Positions 31,893 to 42,574 are shown, counted from the stretch's first letter. The stretch: 64,000 nucleotides of DNA from Bettongia penicillata ogilbyi (GCA_023548195.1 JAJHZJ010000799.1:3300082-3364081), one strand, 5' to 3'. Notes: generated by a model from the sequence alone, not told the origin. A program made the numbers and translations.

Positions 31893-32158
31893 AAGAGCAA
31901 ACATTTATTAGTGCCTGCTATGTGCCAGGTGCTGTGACCAAGGACTTTGCAAATATCTCCTTTGGTCCTTACAATAATTTTGTGAGGTAGATGCTATATT
32001 TATCCCCACTTTACAGTTGAAGAAACTGAGGCAAGTAGAGGTTAAATGACTTGCCCAAAGTCACATAATTGGTAAACGTCTGAGGCCTGGTTTGAACTCA
32101 GGTCTTCCTGACTGCAGATCTGCAGTTCTATCCATTGTGCCACTTAGCTGCTTCTATC
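31893..32158 (-). mobile_element. MAR/MIR3-like SINE, antisense, near full-length
   Basis: 'agtgcctgctatgtgccagg', 'ttgtgaggtagatgctat', 'acagttgaagaaactgagg', 'acttgcccaaagtcacataa', 'tgtgccacttagctgcttc'. Confidence 0.9.
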
Positions 32159-32204
32159 TACACCAGGACATCATCTGAGATCAGGAGGAGGAACGCCAAA
32201 GACA

Positions 32205-32475
32205 AATGATACGGTTCTCCATTTTTATAGTCCTTGAAGGTTTGCAAAGCACTTTTCTTACAATAAAACAAAGAAGGATGTAGTATAATTTTTTTGGTTC
32301 CAGATATTCTTTTTTAAAATTTTATTTATTTTCAGTGTTCTACAATCACTAAGGTAGTATAATTTTGAAAGTAGTATAATTTTGAAGATGAGGAAACCGA
32401 GGCTAGTGATATGACTGTTCATGTCAGAGCTGAGATCTGACTTCTGGTCCAGTACTCTTTCCAGTACACCGCAAA
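32205..32475 (-). mobile_element. MIR3-like SINE, antisense, interrupted
   Basis: Left 'ggtttgcaaagcacttttc', right 'gatgaggaaaccgaggctag' and 'agctgagatctgacttctgg'. Between them (about 32288-32360) is an AT-rich insert with 'ttcagtgttctacaatcac', and 'gtagtataatttt' occurs on both sides as a likely target duplication. Confidence 0.6.
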
Positions 32476-33299
32476 CTCAGTCTCATCACGATATTGCCTG
32501 ACAAAAGGGCCTGCCTTCGCTTCTCTGGTTTCATCCAGTGGTAGGACTTCTGGTGCCTTGACTGGCTCTCCCTCCCCCCACTACCCCACCCCACTTGAAG
32601 GCTGGCTGTTCATTTGACTTGAATGTCCATTTCCAAAAAGCCAAACATATAATTTCAGGTCATGTCCAGTGCCATTTGGAAGGAAGCTCAGTTTTCCCTA
32701 ACTGAAAACAGCATGCTCTGAAAGTAATTATGGGTGGGGAGGCATGTTCTGGAGAGAGACCCAGAGTTTATAAACAAAGGCTATGCTTCCTGTCTGTTTA
32801 CAGAACAACAGAAAAAAAAGCTGATACTAAGTCCTAATTAACTTCTATGACAACTCAGGAGTTCACAGGTGGCCTTGTTATCTGGGGATCACTAGGGTAG
32901 ACTGAGGGGTGGGACACTTAGATTAGATACCTCTTCATATATCCATTCATTTTAGCTCTTGGGCTCTATGGGCTGTCTAGGCTCTCTAGGCATGGAATCT
33001 TCCTCCTAAGCCCTGTCAGAATCACATTTGTGTGTAACCGTGGCTCAGAACTCAAGGTCTGTAATCACAAGAGCTGAGTTCAGTTTTGGGAAGGGGAATA
33101 TCTTTCATGGTCCTCCTTGGCTTATGTTATCAATCTGGGGGTTCCTTTGGAAACATCATTTGATTGGTCTCCACAATAGTATGAAAAGGGACCTCAATTG
33201 TCATGTAAGTTCAGAAACTAACAAAATATCAACTATGAGGTAGGTTTTGTTTCACTTGAGAGAAAACATGAAGACCCAATTTTGAAGCTCATGAGTCAT
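32476..33299. other. Unique DNA, candidate conserved noncoding block at 32640-32900
   Basis: Contains 'gtttataaacaaagg' and 'ctgtctgtttacag' (forkhead-like) and 'tcctaattaacttc' (homeodomain-like) in a repeat-free stretch. No exon evidence. Confidence 0.4.
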
Positions 33300-33954
33300 G
33301 TTTACATACAGAGTGGACTAAATTACTTTTAAGGGTTCTTCTGATGCTTAAATTCTATGATTCTGTGATAGCCTGCCTGTAATGTCTTCTGCCTCCCAAG
33401 AACCTATATAGTGCTTCCAAAGTTTAGTCCTATTGGATGTGGTCAATTACAAGATGAAAAACACCTTAGAGTTTTTTTTCCTATGGAGTCAACTAGCTCA
33501 CTCCTATGGTTATCTCCATTTTCCAACTTGTACGTTGCTTCAGATATATAGTGTCACCCTGAAATTTCAGAACTCCCAAAGCAAGGAACAACTTAGGTTT
33601 GTTACATGGTCTTTGGTTTGAATCAGGGTCTCTTTTGGTACCCACAAATGTTCTTTCATTGTTGCAAGTTTGGCCTAAGAATTTTTCATTGCTCTACCAT
33701 TACTGTCCTTGGGGAATTGTGGTCCCCTTTAGAGGTCATGTGGTTTCCCAGGTCTATCTCCAGGGGTCTGACTCAGTGTCTATGCGTAATCTTTCTCCTA
33801 TCTGTCAAATCTCTGTTTCCAGACCTTACCATACTGCTACTGGGGCTTGTCTGGGCACACCTGTTCCATTTTATGTCAACTGTAACTGTTCCGTCCCATT
33901 ACTGGCTTCCAGAAATATCCCAGTGGGCAAAAGTAATAGTTAGAAATTGTTAGA
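33300..33954. other. Mostly unique DNA
   Basis: Starts with a CR1-like 'aattctatgattctgtg' scrap (33350-33367). Two overlapping + frames of 114 and 115 codons (33599-33953) have no recognised domain. Confidence 0.4.
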
Positions 33955-34736
33955 TGGTAGTATATTAAAGTGTATTGAGAACTGGGTGAATGATTAGACC
34001 CAAAGCATAGTTATTAATGGGTTGATGTGGATTTAGAAGGAACTCTTTGTGGAATGTCTTGAGAATCTGCCTTTGGCCCTGAACTTTTCAACATTTTAAT
34101 CAATGACTTGATGGAGGCAAGTTGGCATGCTTATTGGATTTGCAGGTGATGTGGAGTTGGGAGGAAGAGTTTACACAACAGATGAAAAAGTTAGGAGCAA
34201 AAATCATTTTGACCACTAGGAAGATATACTGAATCTAAATTCAATCAGTGCAATGAGGTTAAACATAAAGGACTACATTTCTGTTTCTAAAAAAAAAAAA
34301 CAACAAACCTACAACAAACCTACAACCACTGATACAGGATGTGGAAGAAATTATCAGACAACAGTCTATATGAAGAAGATCTTGGGGTTCTAATGAACTA
34401 TAAGCTCCTTCTGAGTAAAAATTATGATGTAGCAACCAAAGGAGGTAATATGAAGGCCATAGCCACCAGAACAAGATTGGTGATAGCCTCACTGTACTCT
34501 GCCCTAGTCAGTGAAATCTTGAATATTATAATCAGTGTTGGGCATCACATTTTAAGCAGGATGTTGGCAAGCCAGTGTGCATTCAGAGGATGTAGATTAG
34601 GATGGGGAAAATATTGGAAATGGTGCCATTCAAGGACTGAGTAAAGTAACTGCTGGTATTTAACTTGGCCAAGAGAAAACTAGCAGGAAACATGGAAGCC
34701 ATCTTCAGGTATTTAAAGGGCTATCATCACCTAGAG

Positions 34737-34928
34737 CAGAGATGTCAAACTCAAGTAGAAACAGGACCAGCAAACCTTTTATAAAAATCCTTGTGGGTCA
34801 CATATTGACTTAGAAAACCATATATTAACATTGCCTGTGTTCTTTTGCATTTTTATTTACGTTGTTAAGCATTTCCCAATTATATTTTATTCTGATTTGA
34901 GGCTCATGGGCCATGTTGGATACTTCTG
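34737..34928 (+). mobile_element. hAT-like MITE (MITE family 2)
   Basis: 'cagagatgtcaaactcaagt' start, 'cacatattgacttagaaaac', 'catttcccaattatatttta', end 'ggatacttctg'. Same family as 2719-2892. Splits the CR1/L3 tail. Confidence 0.75.
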
Positions 34929-34977
34929 ACACAGGAGGGATTTTTTTGATGCTGCTTGGCTCTATAGAATATAACTA

Positions 34978-35165
34978 AGGTTGATCAGTCAATCAAGAAT
35001 TATTCATTTGTTTGCTTATTTAGCACCTACTCTGTGCCAGGGACTCTCCTGGGTACTGGGGATAAGAGTAGAAAGAATGAAACCTTAGGGGAAACAACAT
35101 ATTTTACATATGCATATACATACATACCCATACATGCACATACATACATACACACATTACACGTA
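34978..35165 (-). mobile_element. L2 LINE 3' end, antisense, with CATA-rich tract
   Basis: 'atttagcacctactctgtgc', 'ggtactggggataagag', then catacata repeats. Inserted in the CR1/L3 3' end. Confidence 0.7.
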
Positions 35166-35409
35166 GAATGAATACAAGGCATTTAGGAAGGACAATGGCA
35201 GAAGTTAGAGAGATGGATTTTTCCACTGATTTAAGAAAAACATTTTCTTGCAATGAGAGCTATCAAAAAGTAGAATGGATTGGCTCAGGAGGAAGTAGAT
35301 TCCCCTTCAAGAAAGCTCTACCATCAGAATGATGCAGAGGGAGTCCCATTAATGTCCATGGTGGTCTACGTGACCAATTCATAGATTCTACAGTTCTGTG
35401 ATTCTTTGG

Positions 35410-35880
35410 ACAAGTCTCCAATGCTCACATGGTAGCTTACCATATTTCTTGCATCAACAGTCTTTTCCTGTCCATGTCCATGGCCACTGCCTTAGTTCAG
35501 GCAATTCTTTTCTCTCTCCTAAATGACTGTTACACCCTCTTATATGGGCTCCCTGCATCCAGCCTATCTGTTCTTCAGTTCATGCTTTGTACTACGATGA
35601 GGTCATCTTCTTAATGCATAGACTGATCTGGGTCATTTTTCTGTTCCAGACCTTTGAGTGTTTCTATGTTCTCTTTAGGATAAAATGCAGACTCATCACT
35701 CTGGCATTTAAAGCCTTTTCCCATCTGCCTCCAACCTATCTTTCCATCCTTATTTTACTTTACTTCCCTTCATTTAATTAATTTTTCAGCTAAATGAGAA
35801 TATTTATTCCATGTTCTTGTCCAGCTCTCTTCTAGCTTTTGGGTATTTGCTTAGGTCATTGCTATACTGGAAAGACACTC
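35410..35880 (+). mobile_element. L2 LINE ORF2 C-terminal part, sense
   Basis: Frame reads 'ALVQAILFSLLNDCYTLLYG' and 'LPASSLSVLQ', a recognisable ORF2 C-terminal segment, then 'ctctggcatttaaagcc'. Broken afterwards. Confidence 0.88.
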
Positions 35881-36066
35881 ATCTCATTCATAGACTCAAT
35901 CAGACAGTGTCAGAGAGGAGAAGGCTACCTTTGTGACTCAAGTCTAACCCAAGTTTGAAAAAGAGTTCCCATTGTAACATTTCTTAGAAGTAGTCATCCT
36001 AACTCTGCTTGAAGACCCTGAGGAGGAACTCACCCTATCCACTAAGGTACACTTTTGGATCACTCA

Positions 36067-36332
36067 ACGTATAGGGCAGCTGGGTGGTACAATTGATAGA
36101 GTGCTGGGTCTGGAGTCAGGAACAATCATCTTTGGATATGACCCCAGACTCTTACTAGCTGTGTGACCCTGGGTAAATCATTTAACCCTGTTTGCCTCAT
36201 TTATCTCATCTGAAAAATACGCTGGAGAAGGAAGTGGCAAACCACCTATGTTTCTTGGACAAGATAACTACAAATGGAGTCACAAAAGTTTTGGACACAA
36301 CTGAAAAGTGACAGAGCAACAACGACAAAAAT
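36067..36332 (+). mobile_element. MAR1-type SINE, sense, full-length
   Basis: 'gggcagctgggtggtac', 'gctgtgtgaccctgggtaaa', 'gctggagaaggaagtggcaa', 'caaatggagtcacaaaag', end 'gagcaacaacgac'. Confidence 0.93.
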
Positions 36333-36584
36333 CAGGGGTGTGCCAGTAAATATTTAACAACCAGTTTTCTGGAAAAAAGCTATACAGAGGCTACCTTTTT
36401 AGATTCACTTGCGTTATTGAAATTTCCTCCATCAATTTCTTAAGTCTAGAAGTCAATAATATAATAAATCAAGCCTCAGTTTGTAACATTCATCAATTTC
36501 CAAGGTAGTAATGCTCAAAGTGAAAATGAAACAATTGGATCTTGGGAGCTTGTTGGGGTTGACTCTGGTACACTTGCTCTCCTG
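36333..36584 (+). mobile_element. hAT-like MITE (third family)
   Basis: Starts 'caggggtgtgccagtaaata' and ends with the decayed complement 'tctggtacacttgc...cctg'. AT-rich core with 'caatttccaaggtagtaatg'. No coding capacity. Confidence 0.6.
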
Positions 36585-37237
36585 GCTTTAATTGTTAGGA
36601 AGTTTTCCCTAATATATTCCATTTTCCTCTTTGCAATTCCCTCCAATTTTTCCTGATTCTTCCTTTTGGGGTCAAACTGAACAATTTATTCCTCTTTAAC
36701 ATGACATTGCTCCAAATAACAGAATGCAATACTCATGTGTGTCCTAGGTCCTCTCATGTCTAGGTTAAACACCTTACTTCAATATTCTAAGTGCCTTTTT
36801 CTGGACACTTTATCAATTTTCTTCCCTAACTGTGGTGCACAGGATTAAGTGGAATTCTTCAGATGTGGTTTGACTGGGGCAGAATATAGGGGATCATCAT
36901 CTCCCTATTCCTGGAAACACTTCCTCTCTTCATATAGTCCAAGATTTCATTAGCATTTGTAGTTACCACATTGTACCACTTTAGTGTCTTGTAGTCCACT
37001 AAAATCTCCATATCTTTTTCAAATGAAATGTTGTCCTGCAACATCTTTGCCGTCTTGAATTTGTAAAACTGATTTTTTTTTTGAATGAATTTACCTTCAT
37101 CTTATTGGATTTTGCCCAATGCTCCAACATGTCAAGATTCTTTAGGATTTTGACTGTCATTCAATGCATTAGCCATCCTTCCTAACTTTTGTGTACAATT
37201 TGGTCAGTTTCCATCTGTGCCTTTTTCACCAATATTT

Positions 37238-37470
37238 GCTGTTGTTTGGTCATTTTTCAGTTGTGTCTGACTCTTTGTTACCCTATTTGGGGTTTTCTTG
37301 CCAAAATTTCTAGAGTGGTTTGCCATTTCCTTTTCTAGCTCATTTTACAGATGAGAAAATTGAGGAAAATAGGGGTAAGTGATTTGTGCAGGGTTATTTA
37401 GCATGTTATGGTATGACTATATTTGAACTCAGAAAATCATAATTAAAATCTCAACACACTCACCACCTGT
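37238..37470 (-). mobile_element. MAR1-type SINE, antisense
   Basis: 'cagttgtgtctgactctttg', 'ttggggttttcttgcc', 'ttacagatgagaaaattgag'; the tRNA-like head end is decayed. Confidence 0.9.
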
Positions 37471-37585
37471 GTGAAAGTGACTTTATATTTGACCTCTCCA
37501 GGTCTTGCTTTGCTCATCTGTAAAATGAGGAAGGTAAACTAGTTGACCATCTAAGTTCCCTTCTCACTGTAAATATGTGATCACT
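37471..37585 (+). mobile_element. MIR-like SINE
   Basis: 'ctcatctgtaaaatgagg' and 'ctagttgaccatctaagttc'. Confidence 0.75.
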
Positions 37586-37589
37586 CTCA

Positions 37590-38090
37590 TTTCTCTTCCC
37601 CAATTTTTGCTGTACTTGATTTTCAAAATCCTTTTTGAGATCTTCCATGGCCTGAGATCAATTCATATTTTGCTTGGAGACTTTAGATGAAGGAGCTTTG
37701 ACTTTGCTGTCTTCTTCTCTTTGTATATTTTGGTCTTCCTTGTAACCAAAGTAATATTCTATAGTCTGATTTTTTTTTCTGGTTTTTGCTCATTTCCACA
37801 GTCATTTACTTGAGATTCAGTCTCCCCAAGGTCTGCTCAGGTCCCCTCTGTGCTCTTGTGGCCCACACTGAACTGTGTTCTGCTCCCAGAGTGGCACTGT
37901 AGATACTTCCCGGTGACCTTCCAGGCTGCCTTGGGCTGGAGATTTGCTTCACTCCATCATTCTGTGGGTTCTGTAGCTCCAGAATTTGTTTAGAGCCATG
38001 TTTTACAGGTATTTGGCTGGGCTTGGTAGGAGTGCTCTAGAAAACCCATGCTGTACTCCGCCATCTTGGCTGTGTCCCCACCTATCCCAT
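37590..38090 (-). mobile_element. LINE-1 5' end (5' UTR / ORF1 start), antisense
   Basis: 'gctgtcttcttctctttg', 'ttgctcatttccacagtc', GC-richer 'ccttgggctggagatttgc', then 'ctccgccatcttggctgtg' at the boundary. This matches the reverse of a marsupial L1 5' region, inferred from the 'gccatcttggct' start and the K/E-rich ORF1 complement. Confidence 0.6.
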
Positions 38091-38559
38091 TTCTTTTGAA
38101 TAGATACACCAACCAAGCATAATATTTCAGTTACGGGTTCTTTTTAATCAACTCAGTGATATCTGTGACTTTAAATTTGCATTGTTGCATTATTTATTTC
38201 ATGATTTATTATGCATGAACTTTGAGCATTTGCCAATAGATATTTGAAATCATGGCTTTTTGAACAGATTGTCTTTGGGTGTTGCTGTCTGTCTACTCCT
38301 GGGTTCCTCACATTCTCTTCTTCTTCCTTTATTGTACCCACTTTTTATGGTGTCTGGTTTGACAGCTATGCAGAAACAGTATTTTCTCTTTCCCCCTCAC
38401 CCACTTTTTATTTTTTTATTTGAGAGCATTTTAGATTTGTGAGACTCTAGGCAAACACATTCTTGCCAGCCTGTGTTAGGTTCTATCTATAGCCAGAAGT
38501 TTATCATTCTTAGATTTTAGGCCATTTTTTCATTCTTGGAACCATTATCTAAGGAAGAG
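38091..38559. other. AT-rich DNA, no recognised feature
   Basis: Possibly further old L1 sequence, but no landmark I can assign. Confidence 0.35.
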
Positions 38560-38903
38560 TTCAATTCAACAAACATGCATTAAGCCCCTACTATGTGTCA
38601 GATACTGTTCTAGGCCATAGGGAGAACAGTAGGAAAAGGAACAGTTCTCTAAGGAACTGTTAAGGAACCTCTAAGAACTTAACATTTTACTTGAGGGAAA
38701 TGGAATGTACACAGATACATAAATTCAAAGTAATTTAGAGGGAAAGGAGGAACACTTGGAAGTGGGAAGAAAAAGTAATTGATTGGCAAACATGTATTAA
38801 GTCCCTATTAAGTACCAGGATCTTGGCCAAGCCCTGGAGATACAAAGAAAAAACAAAAACAATCCTGTTTGCAAGGAGCTTATATTCAAGGGGACGATAA
38901 GAA

Positions 38904-38987
<84 letters not shown>

Positions 38988-39215
38988 CCTACATACATAT
39001 ATATTGTATAAATACATATACATACACACAAGCATATATACACATAACAAATGCATACATACATGATACAGTATAGGTGGAAGGAGACCTTAGAAGGAAA
39101 GGATTTAATACGTGGTGGGCCTGGGAAGGGCTTTCTACTGAAGGGGAAATTTGAACTGGGTTCTGAAGGAAGCCAGGAATACTAAGAGGCTTAGGTGAGA
39201 AGGGAGAGCAATGTT
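38560..39215 (-). mobile_element. L2 LINE 3' region, antisense, partly duplicated
   Basis: Two antisense L2 starts occur: 'aacaaacatgcattaagccc' (38568 on) and 'aacatgtattaagtccctat' (38788 on). Then comes 'ggagcttatattcaag', a microsatellite, and 'tgggaagggctttctactg'. Confidence 0.75.
38908..38990. repeat. Compound (TA)n(TG)n microsatellite
   Basis: About 22 pure ta units followed by about 14 pure tg units. Probably highly polymorphic; cruciform and Z-DNA capable. Confidence 0.97.
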
Positions 39216-39261
39216 TTGTTTTTTTTTCCCATAAGCATTTGCTCATTTTTTTTTTTTCTAT

Positions 39262-39413
39262 CAGGAGTTCTAAATCTGAGATTTGTGAACGTTTAAGAAA
39301 TGTATTTTGATAATTTTATTTCATTGTGATTGGTTTCCCTTATAATTCTATGAATTCTTATTTTATGCATTAAAAATATTCTGAGAAGAGGTCCATAGGC
39401 TTAAGAACCCTTA
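39262..39413 (-). mobile_element. hAT-like MITE (MITE family 1), shortened
   Basis: 'caggagttctaaatctgag', 'ttattttatgcattaaaaat', 'ctgagaagaggtccatagg', then directly 'ttaagaaccctt'. The part between the last two is deleted relative to 16232-16429. Confidence 0.75.
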
Positions 39414-40129
39414 ACCTTTATTTATATGAAACTCCTAATCTCCTGGGCATGTTCTGGAGAACATAAGCATCAAAGTTGCTGGCTATATTATTTAATATAA
39501 TTATTAACCATAAATAATTGCAACATATCAGCTTTAAGAAATATCACAAAGTTATCTTTAACTGTAACTAAAACTGTTGACTTCTCAATTCTGCAAACAC
39601 AGTCCTACCACTCACTTCTCTCAAAATTCCAATATAAGACATTTCTCATAATTTGTCTTCATTTTTCTTTGCAAGATAAGGTTAAAGTTAGTACCCTCAG
39701 GATATAAGTTCTCTTAGTCCCTTTTCTCTGTCTTCTTTTTCAGGTATCATAGTCAATAGTCTCTCCAGAATAGCAGCCAAAATTATCTCCTCTCAGAGGA
39801 ATGGCAGTTAAATGATTATGCTAAGATTCTACTGTCTCTTAAAAATACATTAGCCCTGTCTACCACCTGTGGGAAAGGCTATAGAGATGGTGTTAAATTT
39901 ATTTAAACAGACTTTTGACATTGAAAAGTAGGAACTGGATAAAATAATACACATCATCACATCCTACCACCATTTTTTAAGGGAGTCTAATTGATTTTAA
40001 TAACTTGCCACAATGAAGAGTCCAAAATACTGTAGACTGTGATTCAACCCATAAATTTCATCTGCTTACAAGGTGGAATGATAGAATAGCTAAAGGCAAT
40101 AGTATTTATATGATATGCTCATTTTTAGC
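39414..40129. other. AT-rich unique DNA, no recognised feature
   Basis: No open frame of note and no repeat landmark. Confidence 0.4.
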
Positions 40130-40325
40130 ATCATTCAATCAATAAAGATTTATTAAACATCTACTATGTATGAGGCTAGGTGCTGAGAACACACTGGTAG
40201 AACATCTTGTGTGATACCAAGAAGCAGTGAAGGATAGTAACATTTACACTGTGCTTTAAGGTTTGGAAAATGTTTTATAAGTGTAATCTCTTATCCTTAC
40301 AACAACCTTGGGAGGTAGGTGCTCT
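40130..40325 (-). mobile_element. L2 scrap followed by MIR3-like tail, both antisense
   Basis: 'caataaagatttattaaac' (L2 3') then 'actgtgctttaaggtttgg' and 'acaacaaccttgggaggtag' (MIR3-like). Confidence 0.6.
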
Positions 40326-40745
40326 TCTTCATTCTTATTCTTTTCCAGTTTCACTCGTGATTCTCCTTTGTACCGTTTCTACCATGCCACAGAAACCTCT
40401 TCCATGTGAGAGTTCGCTCCATCACTACACTACTTCTCACATTAGAAGTACCCTTCGCCCCTGTGGCCTCTCTCTCTCTGATTGGCTGACTCTTCCCAGA
40501 ACCTACCTTAGGATGACCAGGACAAGCATGTCTTTACTCCTGACAATCTGCACTTTCTCTACCATGTCCTGGGCCAGGCACCTTCACGTCCTACCTCTCT
40601 TATTTCAACTTCCTTAATGCGTTGTCCTCCTCCAGGAGAATGTAAGCTACCTGAGGGCAAATATTGTCTTTCTGTTTATATTTTATTCCCAGTGCTTGGC
40701 ATAGTATGTGGCTTATAGAAAGCTCTTAATCCTTATTGACTTGAG
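40326..40745 (+). mobile_element. L2 LINE 3' region, sense
   Basis: Right part is clear: 'gagaatgtaagctacctgag', 'cagtgcttggcatagtatg', 'gctcttaatccttattg'. The 115-codon frame at 40270-40617 is a by-product. Confidence 0.7.
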
Positions 40746-40859
40746 GAAAAAAAAGTTTACAGAAAGCTTGACAAAAGTCTTAGCTAAGCCAGATGATCCG
40801 GTGGACATTTAAGGATGAAAAAACAGACTTGTATAATAATTATTTCTCTACATCTGTAA

Positions 40860-41505
40860 GTGAAACTAACAAAACTGAACTTTAAAACATGATGATCCAG
40901 ACATGCTGCATGAGGAAGGAGAAATGATTCTAAAGAAAAGAAATTATTGAAAGATCAGCTTAATGATACCAAGTATTAACAGAGGAGCTATGTGCTAGAG
41001 GTGACATAATTTCAAGGTCATGTTGGGATCAATTCTCTAGGTACTAGAAAGAGGGGAGGATATCAAATTGCAAATACAGTCTTGGGCATTATAATTACCA
41101 AAAGGAGTTGATTGCGAAAATGATAGTAACTACTGACCTTCATGCCTGACTTCCCATTTCTTCAAAATTTTTATGACAATACAGTATGTAACAATGGAAT
41201 TTAGTTCAATTTGATTCAACACCCATTAAATATATTATGTTCCAGGTTCTGTGCTAGACTGAAAATATAAAGACAAAAATGAAAATACTATAGACCTTCC
41301 TTAACCTTTTGTTACATTCAACTGCTGTTGATACTGATATTAATTAACAGGTATGACTAAGTATACAAGATAGACAAAGTGAATGCAAAATGGATTTCAA
41401 GGGGTGGGATCCCTGATGAAGGCATGAGAAAGGAACAGATAGGATTTTGTGAATAGTTTAATAAGCTAAATCTTTACCATCACACAATTGACTGAAAGTT
41501 GTAGC
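40860..41505 (+). mobile_element. RTE-like LINE reverse transcriptase fragment, with an L2 scrap inside
   Basis: 'aactactgaccttcatgcc' ... 'cttcaaaatttttatgac' resembles the RTE RT segment that codes RPI-LL..LYK-F. 'aaaatggatttcaaggggtg' resembles the GFR-GRST box. 41205-41300 is an antisense L2 end ('attatgttccaggttctgtg'). Badly decayed. Confidence 0.45.
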
Positions 41506-41514
41506 TTCAATATA

Positions 41515-41800
41515 ACTTGTTTATTTTTTCTTTAGTAATATTTTCTTTTTTTAAATTGCATGTAAAAACAATTTTTAACATTCATTTAAAAAATTTAAGT
41601 TCCAAATTTTCTCCCTTTGCCCTTACTTCCTCTCCCTGAGATGGGAAGCACTTTGAAATAGGTTAGATGGGGAATCACGCAATTGTTTATTGTTCGTTTA
41701 TGTTAAAGTTTTTGATTTGATAAAGCAAAATGCCTCCTTCAAGACTCCTCCAGCCATTTTTTTCCTGTTTATTTGTAAAAATTTGTGATTAACTGAAAAA
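41515..41800 (-). mobile_element. LINE-1 3' UTR, antisense
   Basis: 'attgcatgtaaaaacaattt', 'taacattcatttaaaaaatt', 'agttccaaattttctccc' correspond to the reverse of the marsupial L1 3' UTR, also seen at 47250-47580. Confidence 0.75.
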
Positions 41801-42059
41801 TGTAACAACCGAGATACCTTTGAGAATATTTTGATTATAATTAACTACTAATTACTATTATTAACGCAAGTTAAGTATCGCGTAGAGGGTAATGGAGAGG
41901 TAGCTATTGTGTTAGGCATATTGGCACTACCAACAGCAAATTGAGTCGAAGTAATGTAAAAGGTGAACAACTAGAAATGAAGGTGACAGTCATGTAGCGG
42001 GATATCCGATAATTAACAGTTGGTGCTCAGCACTTCATTGATATGGATGTAATTTCAAG
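41801..42059. other. Unclassified AT-rich DNA with CpG-containing words
   Basis: Includes 'taagtatcgcgtagagg' and 'cgaagtaatg', unusual in this CpG-poor region. Family not recognised. Confidence 0.35.
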
Positions 42060-42081
42060 AGGTTCAGTGGTAGAATTCCTG
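42060..42081 (+). other. tRNA-Gly 5'-half-like segment (A-box)
   Basis: Contains an exact 18-nt match, ggttcagtggtagaattc, to the D-arm/A-box part of vertebrate tRNA-Gly. The anticodon arm, variable region and T-arm do not follow, so this is not a functional tRNA. It could be the remains of a tRNA-derived retroelement. Confidence 0.5.
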
Positions 42082-42140
42082 TGGACAAAAGTCACAGAAC
42101 ATAGGAACGAATGTAAGACTGCAATCTGCATCAAGGCAAG

Positions 42141-42166
42141 ATGTGGTCTCATGCATGAGACCACAT
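42141..42166. repeat. Perfect 26-bp palindrome
   Basis: The left arm atgtggtctcatg is followed immediately by its exact reverse complement, with no spacer. Symmetry stops at both outer edges (g opposite g). Confidence 0.97.
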
Positions 42167-42179
42167 GTCCCGTGGAGGA

Positions 42180-42290
42180 TCAAATAACAATTCGTATTTC
42201 TAGAACACTTTAATGGTTTACAAAGTGCCTTCCCCCAGAACAACTCCATGAGATAGGTAATAGCTCACATATTATAGTTCTCGTTGATCA
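42180..42290 (-). mobile_element. MIR3-like SINE tail, antisense
   Basis: 'ggtttacaaagtgccttcc', 'aactccatgagataggtaat'. Confidence 0.7.
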
Positions 42291-42574
42291 AAGTATAAGC
42301 TGCAGAAATAGTATTGGTAGAGGGAATTTCTTCCCTGAGAGTTTACCAAATGAATAAAACAACTGACCCAGTCCAGATTCATTTTCTTCTCTCAAAGAAA
42401 GATGAAACTGAGGAATGGATTTCTGGTGGATATAATTTCAGGCAGGTGGTATGAGATGTATTTTGGGTATGGATAGACACCTTTCCCGGAGTCCTACAGA
42501 TGACGTGTTCATCTACTCTGTTCCTTTAGGCACCTTTTTTTCATCCATCTTTTCCCAGTGTCTGAGACCCTCAA

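Larger units (their letters stand above)
33955..35405 (+). mobile_element. CR1/L3 LINE, reverse transcriptase end plus 3' UTR, sense, with nested insertions
   Basis: Reads 'LFNILINDLME' near 34085, the conserved CR1-clade RT segment, followed by 'atttgcaggtgatgtgg' where the catalytic F/Y-A-D-D box has become FAGD. The tail order resumes at 35205-35405. A hAT-like MITE (34737-34928) and an L2-like piece (34978-35165) interrupt it. Dead element. Confidence 0.85.
35925..37235 (-). mobile_element. CR1/L3 LINE 3' half, antisense, interrupted
   Basis: + strand landmarks: 'ctctgcttgaagaccctg', later 'taattgttaggaagttttcc', 'cttcagatgtggtttgac', 'aaactgattttttttttgaa', 'ttggattttgcccaatgctc'. These run in the reverse order of a CR1 element. 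A MAR1 SINE and a hAT-like MITE separate 36066 from 36585. Confidence 0.85.

Noticed and set aside
33599..33953. Two overlapping + frames of 114 and 115 codons
   Set aside because: They are in different phases over the same DNA and neither shows a domain; chance lack of stops is more likely than an overlapping gene pair.
42052..42130. A functional tRNA-Gly gene
   Set aside because: Only the 5' part matches; no anticodon stem, T-arm or acceptor pairing can be drawn.
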